Assembly (NCBI GenBank): GCA_018697195.1
Contig: CM031878.1
Location: forward strand, 38,474,615 to 38,538,614
Reading direction: 5' to 3'
DNA from: Certhia americana
Lineage: Eukaryota > Chordata > Aves > Passeriformes > Certhiidae
Length of the DNA stretch: 64,000 nt
Below the pieces are notes generated by a model. The model saw nothing but the letters and a program-made list of their open reading frames with translations, was not told where the DNA came from and did not search any database. Every line of letters starts with the position of its first letter. The first letter of the stretch is position 1. Positions 9,565 through 20,690 of the stretch are shown here, one piece after another. Made by a program: the position numbers and the translations under genes.

Positions 9565-12375
9565 TTCGTTTTGCGGGAAGCCGCAGCCCTGCAGAGGGCC
9601 AGAAGCGAGACAGAAAACTGTTCTCGAGGAGCTGTCGAGCTGCTGTACTGACAAAACCCACACCAAACCCGGTGTCCCTGTTCATGCAAAAGCAGAGCTT
9701 CTCAGTGTCTTGACAGCTGAGTAGGAGAAGATGCTCGAGTGCACGCAAAAACGAGTGAACAGTTCTTAAAATAAGAAAAACACTAGGTCCTTGAAGAGTA
9801 CAGTAAAAGTAGTCTTTTAGGTAATTGTGTCAGCTGAAAGCTTATGAGAATGAGGGTACTTTTCTTCGTGGGCAGAAGAAAAAGAAGTATCAGAGAGAAT
9901 AGGACTGGGGGCATCTCCAGAAATTATTCTGCTTTGTGAAACTCTCTAATTATATTAATTCCAAAGCTTCTTTTGGCAGGCTGTCCCAGGGCCTGTATGT
10001 TAATATGAGTCAAACTTACATCCCCTGTGCTTTTATATTACCAGGAGTGAGCACATAGAACAGGTTAAATCTTGCCGTTCAGTATGTCCTCACAGGAATT
10101 TTATTTAAAACATTAGTTCAAATTAGTAAAGACTAATAAAGAACTTCAGAAAATTGTAAAACTTATAATTCTCCTAAATGCAGTTGGACCCAATGATTTT
10201 AAAGGTCTTTTCCAAAACAAGTGATTTCTATAATTCTGAAGGAATATGGGCAATATTCCCCATTGTTGTTTTCATCAGGCTTCACATTTCTTCCACTGGC
10301 AGTTCATAACCAAACTGTGCTGTGCAGCAGCGCCCTGCAGCTCCCTCAGCAGTACCGATGGGACAGTGCTGCCTACCCTTGACTACTGCGGGACATTGCA
10401 AAGCAGAGAACTGACAGCTTTTGACAGACTTTGGTCTTCGTCTTGAAGCTGAAGCTGGACAGGCTGTAACCTCGTTGTGTTATGCCTGCAGTAAAACCGG
10501 GAAGCATTGAGCAGGACTCAGGGGCACAGCTCAGGACTTGATCATCAGTAGAGCTTAAACCAGGGCCTTTGTCACTGCATCTGGAAATCAAAAGTGTCAG
10601 TCATATCACTGCAGGGGATCTGCTGCTGCAGCCTCTGCATGGGAGCACACATCAAGATGAGACTGCTGATGAAAAGAATTGGGCATAGTGGTGTCACAAA
10701 CTCAGAGTACACTGCCCTGAGTCAGTCTGCACATTTCTGTCCTTTTGCATCCAGGGAACTTGTTCTTCCTTGATTTGAAATGAAATCTCCTGAGGAGCCC
10801 AAGAGAGGCACTCTGCCTGTCTGGTCTGTGAGAGGAGGTAATCATTCCTACTAGGCCAATGAAGACCGCCTGCAGACTTTGCTTTAGTTACATAATTTGG
10901 CCTCCTTAAACTAGCTGAAGAAGCACATCCTTAAGAACAGGTTTCAGTAATATACAAGTGAGCAACAGCAACTTTCCTCTGAGGATATTTGCCAAAGCAT
11001 TCTCTAAAGCCCCTCAAGCAGTATGTTCCTAACTTTTGATAGAGAATCTTAAGTGTTGCAAGAATACAAATAAAAATTGCTATCACCCCCACTTCTATAG
11101 AGAAAGAAGAGAAGCGAAGGCTGTTCTAATCTGACATGTTCTCTGAAAGAGGAAACGCTCAAAATTAGAAGTAACATTTTGAAAGCTGAAGCGTAAAGCC
11201 TTTCATTAATATGTGCTTTAAAAAAGTGCAGGTATAAGTTTCATTTAGATGGGAAGAAAGAATCCAGTCTATTAAAACTACATAGTTCTTCAATGTGTGC
11301 TCTGAATATGAAATTTCAATTGCTTTCCCTTTCCCTCTTTTCTTTATAGCTCAATGTCACAGTTTCAGTTTGAAACTGGACAGAAACATCAATTTTGTTT
11401 AGTGGTTTAGGTTTGCCAATTTAAGGTTTTCCATCCAATGCACCAATTAATGTGGTAGGTTTGTTTTTTACTGTGATATATGGTTAGGAGAATAAGCAAA
11501 AGATGTTTAAACTTGAAACGGTATAAAGAAAACTTTATTAACAGTTAAAAGGAACATAATTTTTAAAAAATTAGAATAAAACTTTCAGAACACCTTTTTT
11601 CTCCCTCTCTACAATATTCTTTTTTCCTGACAACGTTGAGTCCAAAAAAACCTTGGGACTTTTAGTCAGATTACTACCCCTGAAATAGTTTCTTTAGTTC
11701 ACTTAGGGAGAAGAGTTTTTCTTGCCATATTATGGAGACTCTTTTACAAGAAAATAGTTTTTCTTGTGGCTTCAATGTTACTGTGAACAACACCCAGGAC
11801 AGGAAAACACAGTTTGCAGTGTGAAAGTCCTTCCTATGTCTTGCAGTTTTTCTCACAGCTGCTTTCATAGGCCATCTCAATTTATTGGGGTGATATTTTA
11901 AGGATGAGCTCTTCTAGCACAGAGCAAAAGTTCTCTCTGTCCATCTCTTGGACTAGAGGTCTTCCACTACTATCCCCAGGGCAAAGTTTCTCGTTTCTCT
12001 ATGCTCAAGTTGCTCACTAGATCCACAGCAACATTTATCTGCTTCAACTACTGGTGCCTCAGCTCACAGCTGTGCTAGAATGCTGCATCCCCCAATGCAT
12101 CTCTATGAGTTACAAGGAAACAAAAACGAAGTCAAATATATCTTCACCATAGCTTTACAGGATTTCAAGTCTAGCTTAAAAGATCTCTTCAATCCCTTCT
12201 ATCTAGAATTAACTCTTTCTTTACTGACCTCAGAATCCTATGTTATTATCTCTATGTGTTCATCTTTTTTCTTTTCCTAATTTAGGAGAGAAATGGTATT
12301 CATAAAGTAATTTGTTCTCAAGCTTTACTATTAATTGAAACAGTTCTATAAAGTCTTGCAATGCCGAAAAGCTGA
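9565..12375. other. Intergenic DNA upstream of PRXL2C
   Basis: AT-rich sequence without a supportable exon. The only recognisable item is a weak CR1 3'-end match at about 10,180-10,240 (listed separately). Several short ORFs lack conserved-looking composition. Confidence 0.45.
10180..10240 (+). mobile_element. CR1 LINE 3'-end fragment (weak)
   Basis: The stretch reads like the terminal CR1 consensus: GTTGGACCCAATGATTTTAA, then AGGTCTTTTCCAA, then a decayed ATTCTGAA-like end. It is short and diverged, so an old insertion. Confidence 0.5.
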
Positions 12376-12849
12376 CCTGGTCCAAGAGATTTTCAGTAAC
12401 ATGGCTCACAGTGCTTCCCTGCTGCCACATGGTCCCCACTGGCACTGCGCGAGTCAGCCCGATTCTGCTGGGGCGATGAAAACGGGGAAAGAAACAAAAA
12501 AAAAAACTGTCGCCGACGCTTTTATCCTTCTGTCCATAGTAAAGCTGGCTTAAAGCGACTGAGCACACAAAGTTCATTGCCAGCCATGCCGAGGTGTCCG
12601 TGTGAGATCGCCCCAGCCCCTCTGATCCCGGCCATGTGGCCGCTCCCAGTCTGCAATGGCAGCAGAACAGGTGCTCCTGGCCCCCGGGCCACTCTCTCTT
12701 AAGCTGCCCCCACTGCTAACAGTCTCTGTCTGGCACAGGCTGGCAGGCTCTGCTAAGAAAGAGCTTGTCCCTGCTGGCAAAGAGCCACAGCCGTCCGCTG
12801 GGATAGGGCCTGGTGAGCTCCTCGGTGAAGGGCCTGACAGCTCCTTACT

Positions 12850-13286
12850 GAGGGGTTCAGCAGATCCTCAATGAGGGGTTCAGCAGATCCTCAATGAGGA
12901 GTTCAGCAGATCCTCAGTGAGGAGTTCAGCAGATCCTCACTGAGGGGTTCAGCAGATCCTCAGTCAGGGGTTCAGCAGATCCTCAGTCAGGGGTTCAGCA
13001 GATCCTCAATGANNNNNNNNNNGGGGTTCAGCAGATCCTCAGTCAGGGGTTCAGCAGATCCTCAATGAGAGGTTCAGCAGATCCTCAATGAGGGGTTCAG
13101 CAGATCCTCACTGAGGGGTTCAGCCGATCCTCAGTGAGGGGTTCAGCAGATCCTCACTGAGGGGTTCAGCAGATCCTCAGTGAGGGGTTCAGCCGATCCT
13201 CAGTGAGGGGTTCAGCAGATCCTCAGTCAGGGGTTCAGCAGATCCTCAATGAGGGGTTCATCAGATCCTCAATGAGGGGTTCAGCA
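12850..13286. repeat. 23-bp minisatellite, about 19 units, with an assembly gap
   Basis: Tandem units follow the pattern GAGGGGTTCAGCAGATCCTC plus three variable bases (AAT, AGT, ACT, or AGT before a CAGGGG variant). Variants recur in blocks, as expected from unequal exchange. Ten Ns at 13,013-13,022 break the array, so true copy number is unknown. There are no spacers, so it is not CRISPR-like. Confidence 0.97.
13013..13022. other. Assembly gap of 10 N
   Basis: Ten ambiguous bases inside the 23-bp tandem array, probably a scaffold join or unresolved repeat length rather than a real 10-bp interval. Confidence 0.95.
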
Positions 13287-14235
13287 CCCCACTCACCACC
13301 CCTCCAGAGACAGAAAAATCCCCAGGAGCCAGCCCAGACCCGGCCATGCGGGCTGAGCTGGGATCGGCCCAGACCCAGCCCGCCACCACCAAGGCCAGAA
13401 ACGAAGAGAGCTATTCCCGGGGGTTTTCTTCATCTTAAGATGTGTATTTACAAAAGGCGTATCCACTCTTTTCATTGGCCTAATTAGGTGTCAATATTAC
13501 AAAATTGTACAATTAGAGCCAACCCAGGACACTCAATAAACTAACATAGAAATGTGGGTAACTTAAAAAACCACATTTGTCGGAGTGGTGTATTTTTCAT
13601 TGTCCTAAAGAGAATCAATCAGTGCATTTACATTAATAATATTGATTCAGGATGCAAGTCACTCTCTTCACTGAAGTGCAATTTACAATTGTGGAGAGAA
13701 ACTTAGCTAATATTTAATTAATCAAGGGTTGGTTACTTTGTTCTGTGGGTAAGAAATTGAAATTCCTACCATTTCAAGAGGGAAAACAGTAATTATGCAA
13801 AAAGGGTGGTTAATTTATTTGTTCTGTATTGACTAGTGAAACAAAATACCAGCTGTAATTATGCAACCTTAATTCCTTTATATACGGTAGCAGAACAAAA
13901 TGTTTGACAAGAGAGGTGTGGCTTGTATCAATACCATAACTGCACCACCTAAAGTATATGGTATTTATTTGTAAAGCAACATGTAATTATCAATTTACTA
14001 CATGATGTACTGTTTATTTAGCACAAGGATGTTTGTTCTTGTTAATCTAATATTGTTTAGCTAGAGATAACAAGGTTATTACTTATCAGCAAAAATAAAT
14101 TAGTGTTTACAATTCCAGGGAAAAACATCATGCTAAACTCCAGCTAAGAGTAAGCTGTTTTTTTAAAGTGTTGTTGTAATTACAAAGGAATAAAAATGTG
14201 TACTGTCCTGTAGATAAGACAGATTCTTCTCTGTG

Positions 14236-14421
14236 AGGATGGTGAGCAAAAGTATCCCAGAGAAGCTGTGGATTCCATGTCCCTGATAGTGTTCAAGTCC
14301 TGGTTAAATGGAGCTTGGAGCAACCTGGTGCAGGAGACGGTTCTCTACCCATAGCAGGGAGGGAGAACTGGATGATCTTTAAAGGCCTTTACAACTCAAA
14401 CTATTTTATGATTCTATGATA
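14236..14421 (+). mobile_element. CR1 LINE 3' end
   Basis: A classic avian CR1 tail: CCCAGAGAAGCTGTGGATTC, a GTGTTCAAG segment, GAGCAACCTGGTG, GATGATCTTTAAAGGCC, and the terminal octamer-type repeat ATTTTATGATTCTATGATAA. It is 5'-truncated as most CR1 copies are, on the plus strand. Confidence 0.93.
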
Positions 14422-14635
14422 AGAGGCTTTTACCTTTATGTCTGTCTTCATTGTTCCCATAGTGTCATGATATCCTAAGGGTATGTTTGAATAGCATCAT
14501 GGAGTGATTCTTCTGACCAGTAAGGAAAGCAATTGGCACCTTGGAAGGAATTTTTCAAGTGTTGGGTTCATCTCCAGTTTTGCTACCTGCTGTGTTCTCA
14601 TCCCAGCGTTATTTCTCATTACTTTTGCTTCCTGA

Positions 14636-14742
14636 TTTGTTTTTTGTCTTTGGTTGTTTGTTTGTTGGGTATGTGTGTGTGGTTTTTGTTTGTGTTTCTC
14701 TGGTTTTGTTTGTTGAGGGGAGGTTGATTGGGTTTTTTTCAC
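14636..14742 (+). repeat. T/G-rich low-complexity tract
   Basis: TTTGGTTGTTTGTTTG-like sequence with a short GT run. It accounts for two hydrophobic ORFs on the plus strand and a Gln/Thr-rich one on the minus strand, which should not be read as genes. Confidence 0.85.
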
Positions 14743-17700
14743 TGAAGGAGGAGTTATTACTGTTTCCAAGCTTGCCTAAGTTTTCCTTTTTTGCTCCCTT
14801 TAAAAGTTCAAGATTATTTACCAGACTAAAGGGCTTTGTAAGTCTGGCTGCAATATCAGAGTAACAGTGTGTGTGTTTCATGACGACTAACTGTTGTTTC
14901 ACATCACAGATAATAGAAATGTAATTTAAAATTTACTCAGTAGTTCAGGGATTATAATGACATATGGAGAGAAAATATTTTTCCTGTTATACCTGATATA
15001 TTTAGTTTTGTAAACCAAACCCTACACAGAGAGCAGTAGTACAAACTTTATTACACAACAAGATAATAGTATTAAGTGAAATATGCACATTTTATTTAAT
15101 ACAGCCTCAAAATACAAAGAGAACTTCTAATGCAATTTGTAAGAACTTTCTGAATTTGATATATTTCTGTCTTGCAGCTACCTACTTTCTGTGCTGCAAA
15201 TGAGAAACAGAGATGGCCATCTATGTGTTAAGAATAATAAATTATGTGTGAAGATGCTGTTTATTTAATCTAAGTGCCACTGATTTGCATCTTTTTTAAA
15301 AGAACTAAGAGTCAGCAAAATACTACTTAAATAGATGAGACCATGGTCAAAAAGCAAATAAAAGATATGCTACAATGCAGACAGACCAAACAGTTTTGTC
15401 TTGTATCTTGTTAGCAATAAGGCTCTTAGAAAGTAAGCTAATTATCACTAGTGTAAACCAGATGAGAGGATTACAAAATAAAGAATGTGAAAAAAAGCAG
15501 AGGTGATTTCATGGAGTGTTCAGGGAAAATTAAGCCTCACTTAAGACTGGTATCTTGCAAGCTAAACAAAAACTTTCTTGAAAGCTTTAGATACTGTTCC
15601 TTTTTTAGCTTCTCCCCATCTCTCCCCCCCTTCATTTTTTGCTTATGTTGAAAAGCGTGTTGTGAGAAGGTTGTAGTTCCCAGCTACTATTTCTATTTCC
15701 TAGAAGAAAATAGAATTTCTCCGTGTTCATGGAGAGTTGGATGTATAATAAGCAGTAGATTCAGTTCAAATGGCTCTTTTATTTATGATAACATTGATAT
15801 TTAGCTACAGTTAGGAATTCCCTTCTTGAGACCAGTGGATGGTATAATATTTTTACTGGAGGCTAATAGCTTGTGCTAATTATAGCACACTTTTTAAAAA
15901 TAGATCTCATTTATTTCTTGGTATATAATTAAGAGTAACATCACTTTAGCATCAGACATATCTTTTAAACCTCTTTGCTAGAGGGATCAATTAGAAATCC
16001 AGGCCACTTCTCATAAAGAGGTAGATTTGATTTTTTCACAAGCTTGCCTGACTGCATGTATGCTAAGGATTACAAATCCATGACCCATGTACACTCTCCT
16101 GCCTTTCAAAATGGCTAAAACATGTTGCCTCTCTTAATATTGACTGACTGAGGTGATTGTGCCAAACTCTGATGAAGTAAGCCACAGTTTTCATTTAGTG
16201 GATACTTCCTTAAGAAATTATTTAAATAAGAAAAGGAGTCCAAAGATAAAATGTCTAATGGCCATGCAAACCCCTTCATCAGAAGCTTTAGACGTTACAG
16301 CTTCCCAGCTGGCTCTCCTAGGAGGGCCTTTAAAATCCTCACCAGTGGAAATAATGTGTTTGGTTTGTTAACAATTAAAGCTTCTTCTACAGCCAGTAAA
16401 ATTCGTGCCAGAGCAGAAATGGAGGGCCTAGCCCTGCAAGCCTTTTTGATCTGGATTTCATGTGGATGCTGGCATGAATCATGCACTTGTTGCTTTGAGA
16501 GATGATCACTGGCTTAAGGCTCAAAAATATGTCCCTTTCTGTATCTTCAGTGTTTAAACAAGAAAGCTGTTTTTCCTTCTGTTGTTTGCACCATAATTAC
16601 GTTACTTACTTCAAGAAGTTGTCAATCTTCTCCATATTTTTCTTTCTTTATGAAGCCATTTATTTTTTCCTATTTTTCAATAGCTATTTTCAATTATCTT
16701 TTAAATATATTTCTAATGCAGTCATTCATTTATGCACAAAGCTAGCAGTTAAAGTGAAGATTAGAATAAAAAGGCGAATATAGATACATTGAATATACTT
16801 TAGTTAGAGACAACCATAAATTAACATATATTAACATATCAGCTAAACTACAAATTCTTTAACTTAAATGTCTGTAAATGTAAACCAAGTGTAATCTTTC
16901 TCTGCATATTGGTGAAAGGCCATTCGAATTAGTTCACATTTATGTACTGTTGTTTCATTATACCATCATCTTTCATGTTGTAAGTTGGAATGTGCAATAT
17001 CCTGTCTTCAGCCTAAGATTTCATGTGTAAAAGCTGAAGAATAAAGTGCACAAACCCAAAATCTGTTAAAAAAAAACACAAACAAAAAAGGCAGAAAATA
17101 ATGGGAAAGGAATGAAAATTCCCTCTGAGCTCTATTTCCTTTCTTTTTTTTTTTATTTTCCTCATCATTCCTCTATAAAATGTTCGCAACTATTTTAACT
17201 TGATGCTGATGTTTATGCATCAATCATTTGTTAAATGCAGCTACTGCCATTTCTGCATAGTACATGAGTCAGTTTTTTTTTCCAACTGAATTTACTTGTG
17301 CTCTCTACAGAAAATGATCAACAGCCCCTGTTTAAAAATTCTCATTAGGTACTTTAGCATTCAAGCTGTGGCCCTGCCATGGTTTCCAATGTCTTGACAT
17401 AGAACCCTAGTGATTTCAGTATCAATTTGATCATACAAATAAATTAGCTAGGTGTCATAACAATCAATCTACAAAACATATGTGTTTCTATGTTGCTGCT
17501 ATCATTAATTCTACAAAGGGAAATCCTTTAAAGAAGTAATAGTAGTTGTTTGAAAATATCAGAAGAAGGAAAATATCTGGCCTACAGTCCAAATGAGATC
17601 AACACAACTGCATCTGGAATTGCTGTACCAGCAGGAATCTCTTCTTACTAATGTAATTTGTGCGTCCCTTTCTGAGCAGTAATTGCTGTGTTGCTTTTCT

Positions 17701-19914
17701 TAAATGAAGAGCCTGGATGACAGAAAGGAATGAATCAGAATGAAGAATTCTTATTCCTTCCTACTGCTTATTGGACTGCTAATTGTTAAAGCAGCCGAGT
17801 TGAGGCAGGGATTATTTGTACGTATTTATTTATTTAAACTTTTTTTAAAATAAATTTTGATTATCTTAGTCTATGGACATAATTTCCTTATCTTGTAGTC
17901 TAAAAATGACTTCAGGAAGTATGGTCCTCTTGAAAATACATGTATAATTATTCTTTTTCTCCCTGATACATTTTTCACATGTGTGGGTGTCTGCTTTGGA
18001 ATGCCCTCTGTGTCTTGTGGCAGTGACTTTTGCATAAAAGCTTTGATAAAGTACTATTGAAAAATCATACTTTTTAGTTCTTTTTCCTTGTGTCACTGTA
18101 TTCTAGAAATGTCATTGTAATTCAGCCTCTGTTTTTGACAATATAATAAGGGGTTTGTTCACACTTGAAAGTTAATTCTGCCTAAAGTAGGTATAAATTT
18201 AATTTCTGTATCTATTGCTGAATAACTACACTTGTGGTTGTGCTTATTTGAGCTCTGCTTATCTGAAATAACTTTCAAATAATGAGACTAAATCAGAATA
18301 AGGAATGATTCTCTAGGCAAAGATGTAAAAACATGAGGGTGTTCAGAATACCTATAACTCATATTGTGGACAAGTTATGAGAAGTCTTCAGTGAGATATG
18401 CTTGTACCTTTGGGAATTTCAGGTGGTAAAAATATCTTAAAGTATCTTTGTTGCAATCTCTGATGTCACCTAGATAAGAGAATTTTTATCTAATTTGAAA
18501 TTTACCTAAGAATTCTGCTTTCATTGAAGGAAACTGGTGACAATCTTCTAGAGCAAATTATTTACTGTATTCCAGTAAATAATTTTTCCAGAGAAAAAGA
18601 GCATTAAGAGCAAGAAGTCCACAGCTGTCTTGCTGAATGGTGGATGAACCAGTCTCTACACAAAGAGGATGATACAGTCTGCCGTTTCCCACACAAATTT
18701 AGATCATTTATGTAATCTAAGAAAGATTTTTTGCCTTCTTCAAGTTCTTAGAAAGAGGTGTCGCATAAAGTGGAAAAGCTATCTGCTGTGGGTATGAAAA
18801 CACCATTTTCCTGGGTGCACTATCTGCTTCTGCGCATTTTTGAGGCACTCATGGGGTCAGAACAGTGGTTTGCTTTTAAGCATTGCATGCCACAACACTT
18901 GCACTAGAGGGCTTGTAAAAGGTGGAGGGGATGGGAAAATAATGTGTCATGAGAGAGGAAGTCTATGTTACTAGTTCTCTGGCTTCAGCAACATATCAAC
19001 CTGGAATCACAAACTTTCACTAGAAAGTTGCTGGTTCTGCTTCTGTAACAACCATAAGCTTGAAACCCATGAATGTAAAAATCCAAATTCTGCTTAGAAA
19101 GAATCACCAGTGTGACCTTTGGAGAATCACCTTTGAAAAGATTTTGCATCCAAAGCAACCTTTACTTAAAACCGGCAATACTGAAGTTACCGCTGGCTAT
19201 TACTTCTTAATGCTTTCTGTAAATGCTGTCATGTCTAGCTTGTCCCACTTCAAATTAACAGTGCATGACTTGTACTTCTAGGGGGAAATGTAGTTGTACC
19301 ACTCTTCTAAAATGTGAGTGAAATAAAAGCTCTTTTCTCATTGAAGCTGTGGCATGACCTTGTCAAGCACTTCTTGACATGTGGGGTTCTAAAAGTGCAC
19401 AACTACAGCACAGCAGTTGAAGACAAGAGACAAAGGAGTGTAGAGTATTTAAGCAAAAATGCAGTGTAAAATTTAGTTTGACAGAATGCAATTGCAAAAA
19501 TGTGATTTAGTCACAACTCTAGGGAAAACTTTGTTCACAGTGCAGTGGAGCTCTCTGAGGACCATAAATACTTCAGATATAAGTTTAATATTGCTTCTCA
19601 AAAGACAGTGAAGCTGATAATTCAGCCTGACACCATGTTGGCACATTATTTAATACTACATCTTAAAGGTAAGAATATTACCTATGAAGTCATTAGTGTT
19701 AATGCCTGGTATCTAACTTAGAAACAGGTGCTATTTGACAGTTACTTGTTACCTTAAAAAGAAGAAATCCTACAACATATATTTTGTGAGACTTACACAT
19801 AATAAACTTTCAGTTTTCATAGTCTTTCAGAAGATTGGAGTATATAGTAGCATTTGGAGGAAACAAGTATTTGTGAAACTCTTAGTTCTAGGCCTAAGCC
19901 AAACCCATTATCTC

Positions 19915-20690
19915 TGAGTGAGCAGAAAGGGCCAGTGGGGGATCCACCTTTCATGTATCTTTCACATGATCTCTTGTAAGATTATCTTGAGCTGGTGGGA
20001 TTCCATTCAGGGATCATTCATAAGCAAAACAGTCACAATCTGGGGAGCTGGAGTTAGGGTTTTATACCTAATGTTTTCTTTCTGCCAATCTTTTCTTCTT
20101 GTTTTCTCCTGCCCCAGTGTGGTTTATGCATGGGTAACCATCTCTTTGGGAAGTTTCTGCCCTGGCATATGTTCCCTGTGAGTCATAGTCCCTTTGGAAA
20201 TGTTTCAGTACTGGTAGTGATCATCTATGGCCTGTCGCTCTTCGTGGGTGTCCCTACTCTAGTGTATGTCACTAGTGGACTGTGGTCCACTTTAAAGCAT
20301 CATCGCTGTGGGCTGCAGTTCCTTCAGAGTACCTCCTCTGCAGATAGAGAACCTCTGAAGAACACACACCCATCCATGCTATCAACAATATCCCCATCAT
20401 ACGTCTTCTCTGCTCATTCTTTCCTGGCAGCTCTTGCATTTTTTAAACATGTCTGAACAGAGGCACCATGTGGTTGAAATTTTGGAGTGGGACATGGGTG
20501 CACAGTGGTTGCAGAGCCAGCTGGGAACACTGTGCCTACACAGCGCAGCTGTTGAATTCCTCCCTGCAGGGCCCCCTTGCAGCCCCTGGGTATGGAAACC
20601 CCCACATTTGTGCCCCAAACCAGCTGGGTAGGGTCTTGTGGCATAGCATGCTGTGCCCCTGCAAGAAAAACTTTTACTGAATAGATTCCA
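19915..20690 (-). mobile_element. Possible decayed ERV-related block
   Basis: The block is richer in GC than its flanks. On the minus strand it has a composition I associate with 3' parts of avian ERVL-type elements (GGAAAGAATGAGCAGAGAAG, then TGGACCACAGTCCAC). No LTR ends, target duplication or intact reading frame were found. The call rests on remembered patterns and is tentative; a non-coding exon or old unclassified repeat would also fit. Confidence 0.3.

Larger units (their letters stand above)
12380..13450. other. GC-rich block of uncertain origin enclosing a minisatellite
   Basis: The sequence jumps from AT-rich to GC-rich with retained CpGs (for example about 12,445-12,620 and 13,320-13,425) on both sides of the 23-bp array. 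On the minus strand it contains a TATA-like GGATAAAAGCG near 12,521. This could be a degraded LTR element with an internal tandem array, or an independent regulatory region. I could not find clear TG...CA ends or target duplications, so the origin stays open. ORFs inside do not look like real proteins. Confidence 0.35.
13500..19910. other. Non-coding AT-rich stretch
   Basis: No supported exon. It includes a CR1 3' end (14,236-14,421) and a T/G-rich tract (about 14,636-14,742), listed separately. Several AT-rich stretches (for example 13,600-14,160) have many TAATTA/TTAATT homeodomain-type cores, which could be chance at this base composition. Confidence 0.45.

Noticed and set aside
8907..9748. 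Long ORFs on both strands in the PRXL2C CpG island
   Set aside because: Only the minus-strand frame containing exon 1 matches a family; the 210- and 228-codon frames are stop-poor GC-rich shadows.
12850..13286. CRISPR-like array
   Set aside because: Units are contiguous 23-bp tandem copies without spacers, in a vertebrate genome.
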